45,531 nucleotides of DNA from Turneriella parva (GTDB lineage Bacteria; Spirochaetota; Leptospiria; Turneriellales; Turneriellaceae): NCBI GenBank assembly GCA_020719945.1, contig DYPL01000017.1:1-45531 (forward strand), in the 5' to 3' direction. This document shows positions 1-6,060 of the stretch, piece by piece. The position numbers and the translations under genes were made by a program. The first letter of the stretch is position 1, and each line of letters starts with the position of its first letter. Under the pieces are notes generated by a model. That model searched no databases. It saw only the letters and a program-made list of their open reading frames with translations, and was not told the origin of the DNA.

Positions 1-77
1 TCTCTGCTCCATCGCGCTCGTGAAGAAAAATCCTTAGAATAATTTATATTTTTTTAGTCGACGGCCTGTCCCCTGAG

Positions 78-103
78 TATAATTCTGATACCCCTATGGG
101 TAT
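78..103 (+). promoter_or_regulatory. Probable promoter -10 box with a CsoR/CstR-like operator
   Basis: A perfect TATAAT lies at 78-83. The inverted repeat ATACCCCTATGGGTAT follows at 88-103 (6-bp arms ATACCC/GGGTAT around CTAT), where the transcription start should fall. No good -35 box is visible at 16-18 bases upstream. Operators of the CsoR/FrmR family, including the persulfide sensor CstR, have this ATACCC...GGGTAT form, and the gene behind it is a persulfide dioxygenase-rhodanese. No CsoR-type repressor gene is in the window. Regulation is inferred from site shape and target gene. Confidence 0.55.
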
Positions 104-194
104 ACCTGCCAGGATGTTGAAAAACAACAGACTGAAAGGGAGTCGGTGCTACAGGCAACGGCTAAGGAACCAAAAAAACGGGAGAAAACAGCAA

Positions 195-1301
195 ATGAGC
201 GAATACATAGTAGAACAACTCAACAACATCGCCTGCAAAACATACCTTGTAGGACGCAAAGGATCCAATGAAGTTTTTCTGGTTGATCCACTCATCGAAG
301 AAACAGAAAACTATCTCAAAATGCTCGAGCAGAGAAATCTGAAACTCGTAGCAGTTTTTGACACACATGCCCATGCCGACCACATTTCTGCCGGCGCGAA
401 AATCCGCAAGGCCACCGGGGTAGATTACATTATGCACAACCTGTCCCCCGTTGAGTGCGCAAACGTACACATTACGGATGGCGATAAAATGGAAATTGCA
501 GGCGTGCCGGTAGAGTTTATCCACACTCCAGGACACACAAAAGATTCAAGCTCTATTGTCATTCCTGGCTACTTCTTTTCGGGAGACGCTCTGTTCTTGG
601 ACGACGGTGGAGCAGGCCGCGATGACCTTCCTGGCGGAGATCCCGGCGTTCACTACGAAACACTGCAGCGCATTCTTTCCATGGACGAAAACCTGATGGT
701 AGAGCCCAGCCACGATTACCGCCAAAGAAAACCGACTACACTCAAAGCACAGAAAGATTCAAACCCCTTCCTCAAAATCGAAGGCAAAAAAAACTACATT
801 CTGTACCTTGAAGATCTTAAGCTCGGTCCTGCGGACTGGATGGCAGACGTTCTCAAGGCAAACTGGGGCTGCGCAACCGACGTAGACGCCGCGTTTATCC
901 CCAAAGACGAACCAGCCTGCGAAGTAAAAGGAACCATGACGGTAGGGCAGACAGCACAGCCCGTTACAGCTATCGATGCAATTCAAATGAAAAGCGTGAT
1001 AGACGACGATGGCGACTACGTTCTGCTGGACGTTCGCGAACTCTTTGAACTGGAAGACGATCTCGGGCATATTCCCGGAATTGTGCACATTCCCATCTGG
1101 GATCTGCAGCACAAACTGGCAGAAATCGACTACGCGAAAGATAAAGAGCTCTACATTATCTGCCGCTCCGGTGGACGCTCTTACACCGCTGCCCAGATTC
1201 TGGAAGCTGCCGGATTTAAGCGCGTGTATGTTCTCGAAGGCGGCATGTACGCTTGGAGAATGGCGGGCTACCCTGCTTCCTTAGAGTACGCAGCAAATTG
1301 A
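195..1301 (+). CDS. Persulfide dioxygenase-rhodanese fusion (MBL fold)
   Basis: A 368-residue two-domain sulfur enzyme. The N-terminal metallo-beta-lactamase domain (about 1-235) carries THAHADH at 57-63, HTPGH at 110-114, SGD with D131, and H173, the metal-ligand set of ETHE1-type persulfide dioxygenases. These oxidise glutathione or other low-molecular-weight persulfides to sulfite. The C-terminal rhodanese domain (about 260-365) has the active loop CRSGGRS with Cys323, which would move sulfane sulfur to or from thiols. The order matches known PRF fusions; CstB is similar but has an extra rhodanese-like domain. ATG 195 is chosen because GGGAG precedes it; an in-frame start at 96 lies inside the putative operator. 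Likely cytoplasmic sulfide/persulfide detoxification. Confidence 0.88.
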   Translation: MSEYIVEQLNNIACKTYLVGRKGSNEVFLVDPLIEETENYLKMLEQRNLKLVAVFDTHAHADHISAGAKIRKATGVDYIMHNLSPVECANVHITDGDKMEIAGVPVEFIHTPGHTKDSSSIVIPGYFFSGDALFLDDGGAGRDDLPGGDPGVHYETLQRILSMDENLMVEPSHDYRQRKPTTLKAQKDSNPFLKIEGKKNYILYLEDLKLGPADWMADVLKANWGCATDVDAAFIPKDEPACEVKGTMTVGQTAQPVTAIDAIQMKSVIDDDGDYVLLDVRELFELEDDLGHIPGIVHIPIWDLQHKLAEIDYAKDKELYIICRSGGRSYTAAQILEAAGFKRVYVLEGGMYAWRMAGYPASLEYAAN

Positions 1302-1309
1302 TTTTCAGA

Positions 1310-1337
1310 AGCCTCTGCCCTGCTGCAGGGGCTTTTC
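1310..1337 (+). terminator. Intrinsic terminator after the persulfide dioxygenase gene
   Basis: AGCCTCTG (1310-1317) pairs with CAGGGGCT (1326-1333) with one G-T pair. A short T run follows at 1333-1336. It starts 8 bases after the stop codon. The T tract is short, so strength is uncertain. Confidence 0.5.
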
Positions 1338-1390
1338 CTATAACAGCACAGAATATCCTACAGGATCTTACACTATTCTCCAGAGAAGAT

Positions 1391-1410
1391 ATCTCTCCGG
1401 GTTGCATATT
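1391..1410 (-). repeat. Dispersed CAACCCGGAGA repeat, copy A
   Basis: On the minus strand this reads TATGCAACCCGGAGA, flanked by ATAT on both sides. The same 15 bases occur at 5013-5027, and a one-base variant at 5953-5967. It lies in the convergent space between the dioxygenase and patatin genes. Function unknown. Confidence 0.55.
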
Positions 1411-1439
1411 TGGAGACAAAAAAATCCCAGTCGGCAGGG

Positions 1440-2468
1440 CTATTTTCTGTTTGGGATGTTTTTAGCCCTTAAGGACAAATTATGGTCCCTTTGTTTTTGG
1501 ATCGCGGTACGAATATCCTGCCCGCGCCAAAGTCGAATGGCAAGGGGAGCTAATGCTGCTAAACCATCGCGATATCCCTGCTTAATGCTGTCCTGGATAT
1601 TCTTTTGATTAAAATCAAAAGTGCCGGTACCCTTAACATTTTCAAGAGGCTCCTCTGGATAAAGTTCGATCAATTTGTGGCGAATGCTGCCGGGAATTTC
1701 ACTTTCTTCAAACTGCTCATCCTGGTCCAGAAAAATGGCTATAATCAAATCGCACTTTGATTTCAGTAGAGGCTTTATTGGCATATTGTCTGTGTTTTTC
1801 TTTTTGTAGAGAGGGTTTGTTACACCCCCGTCCATGTAGTGGTAGTTGCCTATTTTTACCGGTCGGTACACAAAGGGAATACAGGCAGAAGCGAGAAGAG
1901 CTTTAATGGCATCATCGCGAGACAAATCATTTACATGAAAGTATTCCGGTTGGTACAAATCTACATTATAAGCGCAGGCATACAGATCTACAGATGACTT
2001 GGAGATTTTTTTGAAATTTACGTTTTCGTCTAGAACATTCTCTAAACCGTCCTGAGAAAAAAAATTTATATTTTGCTTTAGAATAAATTCCTCAATTCCT
2101 TCGGAGGCTTTCCAGTCTGTCTCCAGCTTCTTTAAGGTTGTGCTGAATAACTTGGGAATATCCGCAAAAGAACGACGAGATGTTTTATCGGAAGACTTTT
2201 CTTCTTTCGACAAAAAACTTTGAAAAGAAGCATTGCCCCATGTAGAGAGCCATACTTTGGGATCTTCCATCAGGAACAGGGCCCCATTGAGAGCCCCAAT
2301 GGAAGTGCCTGAAACAATTTTCACGGAATCGGCGATCTGAAGTTCTTTTATTGCCTGAAAAACGCCAATCTGGAAGGCTCCCATGGCGCCTCCGCCTGCA
2401 AGCACGACTCCTATTTTCTGTGATGATATTGACCGCTTCCAGTTAAATAACTTTTGAAAAAAATTCAT
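1440..2468 (-). CDS. Patatin-like phospholipase
   Basis: A 342-residue patatin-family serine acyl hydrolase, probably acting on phospholipids or other acyl esters. The oxyanion glycine loop GGGAMGAF lies at 25-32, the nucleophile elbow GTSIG at 54-58 (Ser56), and the catalytic Asp in YMDGG (Asp213), giving the Ser-Asp dyad in the usual order. A family-typical phrase on external access (ACIPFVYRPV) precedes the Asp. There is no signal peptide, so it is probably cytoplasmic or injected. It stands alone and convergent to the dioxygenase gene; AGAGA precedes the ATG. Substrate cannot be told from sequence. Confidence 0.88.
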   Translation of the reverse strand: MNFFQKLFNWKRSISSQKIGVVLAGGGAMGAFQIGVFQAIKELQIADSVKIVSGTSIGALNGALFLMEDPKVWLSTWGNASFQSFLSKEEKSSDKTSRRSFADIPKLFSTTLKKLETDWKASEGIEEFILKQNINFFSQDGLENVLDENVNFKKISKSSVDLYACAYNVDLYQPEYFHVNDLSRDDAIKALLASACIPFVYRPVKIGNYHYMDGGVTNPLYKKKNTDNMPIKPLLKSKCDLIIAIFLDQDEQFEESEIPGSIRHKLIELYPEEPLENVKGTGTFDFNQKNIQDSIKQGYRDGLAALAPLAIRLWRGQDIRTAIQKQRDHNLSLRAKNIPNRK

Positions 2469-2615
2469 AGTTTCTCTTGGGACAGATTAGAAACTTGCTT
2501 AATTAAGACAATTATTTTTTGTAGACAGGAAGCGCTCCCGCGCAGGGCTTTATTGCTGAAAGGGAATCATTTTGTCGCCGCAACAACGATCGTACTTTTG
2601 CTTTAGCACAGAAAT

Positions 2616-2689
<74 letters not shown>

Positions 2690-2721
2690 TGCTTCGTGCA
2701 ACAGTCGAAAAAAGAGTCATG

Positions 2722-2750
2722 TTGTCAAGAGCAACAACGATGCATTTAAT
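2722..2750 (+). promoter_or_regulatory. Sigma70-type promoter for the small membrane protein
   Basis: TTGTCA (2722-2727), a 17-base spacer and TTTAAT (2745-2750) each match consensus at five of six positions. The site lies about 45 bases upstream of the ATG at 2796. Confidence 0.5.
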
Positions 2751-2795
2751 TGGATTTTGGGATTTACATTCTCTTTCGCTGCCTAACAATCGGAT

Positions 2796-3137
2796 ATGAA
2801 AAAATTGATACGGTTCCTGTTTAAAGTGCTCACGATTCTGGTTGTAGATCTCGTCGTTGCCGTTATCAGTTCCAAGGTAATCCTGATCGATAAATTTCTT
2901 CCTCGCGAAGCCGTTGTTTTGGCCGGGATGCTTATTGTTCTGTTGCTGTTCTATTTTTTGGTGGCCTACATTGAAAAGGCAGCCAATGCTGTATTAAAGC
3001 TGACCGTATCTCTCGGAAAAGTGGTACCCTGGAAGACTTCTGCCGTGCTGCTCATTTTGCTTCTGCTTGATTTTATTGTGTTTCTGCTCTATTACCTCAT
3101 GTGGTTTGAGAAATTTCCTTCCTGGCTGCCGTTTTAA
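2796..3137 (+). CDS. Small hypothetical membrane protein
   Basis: 113 residues, not recognised as a named family. Three hydrophobic segments fit transmembrane helices at about 10-30, 40-60 and 82-105, separated by short basic or acidic turns. The protein starts with the basic stretch MKKLIRF and ends with aromatic residues. It is a single gene between tRNA-Val (opposite strand) and tmRNA, with a plausible sigma70 promoter upstream and only a weak CGGA ribosome site. Likely inner membrane; no function can be proposed. Confidence 0.6.
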   Translation: MKKLIRFLFKVLTILVVDLVVAVISSKVILIDKFLPREAVVLAGMLIVLLLFYFLVAYIEKAANAVLKLTVSLGKVVPWKTSAVLLILLLLDFIVFLLYYLMWFEKFPSWLPF

Positions 3138-3239
3138 GTCATAGGAAATTTTGCTAAGAAAAAGCGTGTTTTCTACGCAAAATGCTGTGGCGTTTGTTAA
3201 ATAACAAACAGTTAAATATGAGACATAATACATACCGGG

Positions 3240-3299
3240 AGTAAGCTCTGTTCGCGGAGCGGCGCAGCGAGCCGAAGGCAAGCTTTTTCAGAGCTTACT
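3240..3299. repeat. Dispersed palindromic repeat (CTCTG family), copy 1
   Basis: Perfect 11-base arms AGTAAGCTCTG (3240-3250) and CAGAGCTTACT (3289-3299) enclose a GC-rich loop containing TTCGCGGAGCGGCGC and a T run. Related copies lie at 31071, 37227 and 40371. The right arm is followed by TAAAA, so it might also terminate minus-to-plus read-through, but it is 100 bases past the nearest stop. Confidence 0.65.
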
Positions 3300-3455
3300 T
3301 AAAAACAAATAGATTTAGCGATAGAATAAGAAGAATACGCCAAACAACCTTGAAAAGATTATTAGAGCGGTAGCCACTTTAGCAGCAAAATACGTCCTTC
3401 TGGCCAGAAAACTCAGCTTCACCGCGTCATGGTCCATCGTGCAACGCAAAAATAC

Positions 3456-3484
3456 TTGCCGCTTGTCCGATAATTGTATACACT
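3456..3484 (+). promoter_or_regulatory. Likely tmRNA promoter
   Basis: TTGCCG (3456-3461) is followed by TATACA (spacer 15) or TACACT (spacer 17). The mature tmRNA 5' end is at 3496, consistent with a short leader removed by RNase P. Confidence 0.4.
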
Positions 3485-3495
3485 AAGTCATTATC

Positions 3496-3838
3496 GGGGA
3501 CGCCTTGGCTTCGACTGTCAGGCGTATTTGATAGAAAAGCATGCGGGCTTTTTCCGGCCCTGAAAGGATACGGCTTTAAATGCCAACAACAACACTTACG
3601 CAATGGCTGCTTAATTGAGCCTTGCAGACTTTTGGTGCACGCCCTTCGGCACTGGAAGTCTTTAACTTAGAGGGGCTGGTTTTCGGCTTGCGAAGTGCCG
3701 GGGACGAGACTAATTCGCTGGGTTTCTAATAATCCTGTTTGTGGGAGTTTTGGAAACCGAGAAAATAATACGCAAACTAAGCATGTAGAAAGCTATCGGG
3801 TAGCTGTCAGGACGCGGGTTCGACCCCCGCCGTCTCCA
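3496..3838 (+). ncRNA. ssrA: Transfer-messenger RNA (tmRNA)
   Basis: The RNA rescues stalled ribosomes by adding a degradation tag. The 5' end GGGGACGCCTTGGCTTCGAC is the conserved tmRNA start; its first seven bases pair with CGTCTCC at 3831-3837. The T arm GGGTTCGACCCCC lies just before. The tag frame is GCC (3582) to TAA (3612-3614), giving ANNNTYAMAA, ending in the expected hydrophobic AA. Discriminator A, no encoded CCA. The last 32 bases overlap the 3' end of a minus-strand gene. Confidence 0.96.
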
Positions 3839-4550
3839 TAACCTCTCTCTCGAAAAGTTTCAGAGAGTCATACGCTGAGCGACGCGCCTTGTAGATTTCT
3901 TCTTGGGGCGCGTTTTTTTTGCGCAGTGCTACAATGCGCTCCGGGCCAGACACAAATATTGTGGGAACCGAAAAGAAGGGCGTGACGGCTTGCGACAATG
4001 TAGTGAGTTTTTGTTTATCCTGCAAGAGAAGATTGGCAGCCCGCCCTATCACAATTACGCCTTTTATTTTGTATTTTGCAATGTCGTCTTCCACATTGGT
4101 GCGGCATGCTTTTGCCGACTCTGCGAGGCTGCTGTACCCGGTTCCAAAATTGCAGCGGACCGCATCGCGCACCAGAAAATCAGACGACTTTTTGCTATAG
4201 GTTGCTTCTATCATTTTTTCAAAGAGTTCGTTTTCCTCTTTGTCCTCGTAAACTCTGTCTTTTGAAATAGCCCGTGGATTATGAACAAGAATAAGATAGG
4301 GGTATTTTGGCGCGCGCGCCTCAAACTGGTTTGGCTTGTAGTTGATTCTTTTTTCGCACGCGGTGCACAGGCCCAGCGTAAAAACTTTTTCGACCACCTT
4401 TTCCGGAACGACCGGCTTAAAGCTGATGTTGATGGAATCGGGAGATGGCTCTGCATCGCGCCGCAACAGAAAGGATTGGGGGGCTTCCTCTAAGATTGCA
4501 ACGAGACCAGAGAGAATATCGTGTAAGCCTTTATAGGCTGTTACATGCAT
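3807..4550 (-). CDS. Divergent family-4-like uracil-DNA glycosylase
   Basis: 247 residues. Four cysteines fit the iron-sulfur ligands of family 4 uracil-DNA glycosylases: Cys62 and Cys65 (CTAC), Cys133 and Cys149, with spacings of 3, 68 and 16 residues as in that family. The segment after Cys149, ending VIVIGRAANLLL, also resembles the family. The usual N-terminal GEGPG-type motif is not seen; LVHNPR at 88-93 occupies roughly that place, so substrate and activity are uncertain. The ATG directly follows the TAA of the DksA-like gene, so the two are probably co-transcribed. The C-terminal 10 residues are encoded antisense to the tmRNA acceptor/T arm, suggesting the original stop was lost. Confidence 0.65.
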   Translation of the reverse strand: MHVTAYKGLHDILSGLVAILEEAPQSFLLRRDAEPSPDSINISFKPVVPEKVVEKVFTLGLCTACEKRINYKPNQFEARAPKYPYLILVHNPRAISKDRVYEDKEENELFEKMIEATYSKKSSDFLVRDAVRCNFGTGYSSLAESAKACRTNVEDDIAKYKIKGVIVIGRAANLLLQDKQKLTTLSQAVTPFFSVPTIFVSGPERIVALRKKNAPQEEIYKARRSAYDSLKLFEREVMETAGVEPAS

Positions 4551-4958
4551 TTATGCTCCAAAGGAAGGATACGACGAGTTGCGCGCTCTTTTTGCATGGG
4601 ATTCTTTATCGTATTTAGATTGTGCTTCCACCGTGCGCGCTGCTTCTGGAATGGCGTCGAGCCTTGCTCTGGAAATGGCGGCTCCTGTATCGATACAAAT
4701 CCCATAGGATCCATTTTTGATTCTGTCGAGCGCTCTATCTATATTCATCAGTACCTGTTTTTCCGATTCTGAGAGGGAAAGATTGAGTTCTCTTTCGAGA
4801 AGCTCTGTGGCGAGATCTGCGAGATCTCCTGTTTCTTCCTGTTGTTGGGATATTTCTTCGGATTGTCCCTGGAGTTCAGCGAGGATGCGTGCTTTTTTTT
4901 CCTGCAGTTTTTGTTTGTAGGAATCCAGCTCTGCTTTTGAAAACGGTGTATTACTCAT
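4551..4958 (-). CDS. DksA/TraR-family protein with degenerate zinc finger
   Basis: 135 residues. An N-terminal coiled-coil region (about 5-75, rich in K, E, Q) is followed by the DksA signature YGICIDTG...ISRARLDAIPEA. In the canonical family this carries CxxC twice. Here only the first Cys remains (CIDT) and the second pair reads TVEA, so zinc binding is probably lost, as in some Cys-poor DksA homologues that bind RNA polymerase through the secondary channel. ATG 4958 is chosen because the protein pattern starts there; the frame stays open to 5117 but that part runs through a repeat. No Shine-Dalgarno is visible. A possible -10 TATATG lies so close to the ATG that the message could be nearly leaderless. 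Confidence 0.82.
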   Translation of the reverse strand: MSNTPFSKAELDSYKQKLQEKKARILAELQGQSEEISQQQEETGDLADLATELLERELNLSLSESEKQVLMNIDRALDRIKNGSYGICIDTGAAISRARLDAIPEAARTVEAQSKYDKESHAKRARNSSYPSFGA

Positions 4959-5010
4959 GGGGAGTGAGCATATAGCAGCCTGCAGAATGTCAACCAATAA
5001 TTTATTTGCG

Positions 5011-5030
5011 TTTATGCAACCCGGAGACAT
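5011..5030 (+). repeat. Left 20-bp direct repeat of the DUF2335 unit (copy B)
   Basis: TTTATGCAACCCGGAGACAT, identical at 19 of 20 positions to 5951-5970 in the same orientation. Locally it also forms a hairpin TGCAACC/GGTTGCA (5015-5037). It lies upstream of the DksA-like gene and downstream of the DUF2335 gene. Confidence 0.65.
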
Positions 5031-5226
5031 GGTTGCATTTATCGACGACCACTCGCGACTGACATTTGGGGAACTCCACGAAACAAAGGGGGAAACCTCG
5101 AACGAATGGTCAAACAAATCAGCTCTATTGAAGTCAAAAAGCCGGGGATGATGTCTGGGTATATCCAGATTGCAGAAGTTGGCTCAAACAAAAACAAGGG
5201 AGCAGGTGCGGGCGCAATGCAGGCAG

Positions 5227-5242
5227 CCGGGCTTTTGCCCGG
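5227..5242 (-). terminator. Hairpin at the end of the DUF2335 gene
   Basis: CCGGGC (5227-5232) and GCCCGG (5237-5242) form a 6-bp GC stem with a four-base loop. It starts 1 base after the minus-strand stop. There is no T tract on that strand (a T-rich stretch follows on the plus strand), so factor-independent termination is uncertain. Confidence 0.35.
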
Positions 5243-5243
5243 T

Positions 5244-5690
5244 TTACTCTTTTCCGCGATTTAAATGGTCTAAAAGCATTTTTCCAGAACCAAAGATAGT
5301 TGCAATCGTAATTAGCGTTCCGCCAAACAGCCATTGCCCTTCTGCTAATTTTCCATCATGGAAAAAATAAGCTGCAATTACAGTAACAAACACTACATAC
5401 GCCATAGCAAAATATTGTCCGGCTTTTTTTTGTCCAATCTCGGATGCAATTAATTTCTCTTCTAATTTTCTGCGATGGCCACCTTCGTTTTCGGCCATAG
5501 CAAGGATACGATCAGCGGAACCAGGAAGAGATTTTTCGTATCCATCAAACTCGAGCGCTGTCGGCAATGGCCCAGAATGTTGTTGATATTGCTGAATCAA
5601 CAAGCGTTCTTCTTTTTTTTCTTGGTGATTGGGCTGTTGAACCGGCTGCACCGGATTATTTCTCCGATGCAGACTTTTTCTTTTTGCCAT
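5244..5690 (-). CDS. DUF2335 family membrane protein
   Basis: 148 residues. The central GSADRILAMAENEGGHRR phrase is typical of DUF2335, followed by two hydrophobic helices (about 92-112 and 118-138) with a short loop. Members are predicted inner-membrane proteins of unknown function, often found in mobile or accessory regions. The N-terminus is basic and Gln/Pro-rich. The start at 5690 overlaps the upstream small gene by 35 bases, implying translational coupling. The unit is enclosed by 20-bp direct repeats, which suggests transfer as a block. A toxin or phage-related role is possible but not shown. Confidence 0.72.
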   Translation of the reverse strand: MAKRKSLHRRNNPVQPVQQPNHQEKKEERLLIQQYQQHSGPLPTALEFDGYEKSLPGSADRILAMAENEGGHRRKLEEKLIASEIGQKKAGQYFAMAYVVFVTVIAAYFFHDGKLAEGQWLFGGTLITIATIFGSGKMLLDHLNRGKE

Positions 5691-5859
5691 AAAAGTCCAT
5701 TGCTGACCGAATGTCACGCCCTACGGACTCAAAGTCTTTTCGCAGGGCGTCGCGATCTGCTTCTAGTGGATTGTCAAAATTGCGTGGACGCGCAATATGT
5801 GTATCCAGAGTGACGACTGAACCCATCCCCGAAAGAAAATTTAATATTGCTTTTCCCAT
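5656..5859 (-). CDS. Small hypothetical protein coupled to DUF2335
   Basis: 67 residues. The N-terminal part is hydrophobic (MGKAILNFLSGMGSVVTL) and the C-terminal part charged, with FESVGRDIRSAM and a lysine-rich tail. AGGG precedes the ATG at 5859 at good spacing, and the 3' end overlaps the DUF2335 start by 35 bases. I believe short genes of this type often precede DUF2335 genes, but that is recollection and should be checked. A plausible promoter lies just upstream (5880-5906). Function unknown. Confidence 0.6.
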   Translation of the reverse strand: MGKAILNFLSGMGSVVTLDTHIARPRNFDNPLEADRDALRKDFESVGRDIRSAMDFYGKKKKSASEK

Positions 5860-5879
5860 TGTAATACCCTACACAGTAA

Positions 5880-5906
5880 CTTATAATTCAATTAATATTT
5901 CGTCAA
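5880..5906 (-). promoter_or_regulatory. Possible promoter of the DUF2335 unit
   Basis: On the minus strand TTGACG (5906-5901) is followed after 15 bases by TATAAG (5885-5880), or after 17 by TAAGTT. The surrounding DNA is AT-rich. Confidence 0.4.
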
Positions 5907-5950
5907 GAATGTATTACACCTTGAGAGGTAAAGCAATTTCACTTCACTCC

Positions 5951-5970
5951 TTTATACAACCCGGAGACAT
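5951..5970 (+). repeat. Right 20-bp direct repeat of the DUF2335 unit (copy C)
   Basis: TTTATACAACCCGGAGACAT, one mismatch to the copy at 5011-5030. Its end merges into the palindrome AGACATATATGTCT. With copy B it encloses the two-gene DUF2335 unit. Confidence 0.65.
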
Positions 5971-6025
5971 ATATGTCTTTGGGCTTTACAAATACCAGCT
6001 ATCCGGTTTTGACGCCAGAAAATAT

Positions 6026-6041
6026 TTTCTGCCGGCAGAAA
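6026..6041. repeat. Palindrome TTTCTGCCGGCAGAAA
   Basis: A perfect 16-bp palindrome 19 bases beyond the stop codon of the MFS gene. A one-base variant (TTTCCGCCGGCAGAAA) sits inside both copies of the 69-bp repeat around the toxin-antitoxin module. Confidence 0.6.
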
Positions 6042-6060
6042 TCCAAGCTCCCTTCCTGAA

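Larger units (their letters stand above)
3138..3495. other. Intergenic stretch with a palindromic repeat and the tmRNA promoter
   Basis: No coding gene is convincing between the membrane protein and tmRNA. The stretch holds a dispersed palindromic repeat (3240-3299) and the likely tmRNA promoter (3456-3484). Minus-strand open frames over 2994-3281 mostly mirror the membrane protein gene and the repeat. Confidence 0.6.

Noticed and set aside
1-77. Possible upstream gene end before the persulfide dioxygenase promoter
   Set aside because: Only 77 bases with no open frame of note; nothing can be said about a gene beyond the window.
4988-4993. TTGACA (minus strand) upstream of the DksA-like gene as a -35 box
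   Set aside because: Only 13 bases separate it from the best -10 candidate TATATG, too few for a normal sigma70 promoter; a weaker TTGGTT at 17 bases is possible but not convincing.
4959-5117. N-terminal extension of the DksA-like protein
   Set aside because: The extra part runs through the repeat at 5011-5030, has no DksA similarity, and the family start fits ATG 4958.
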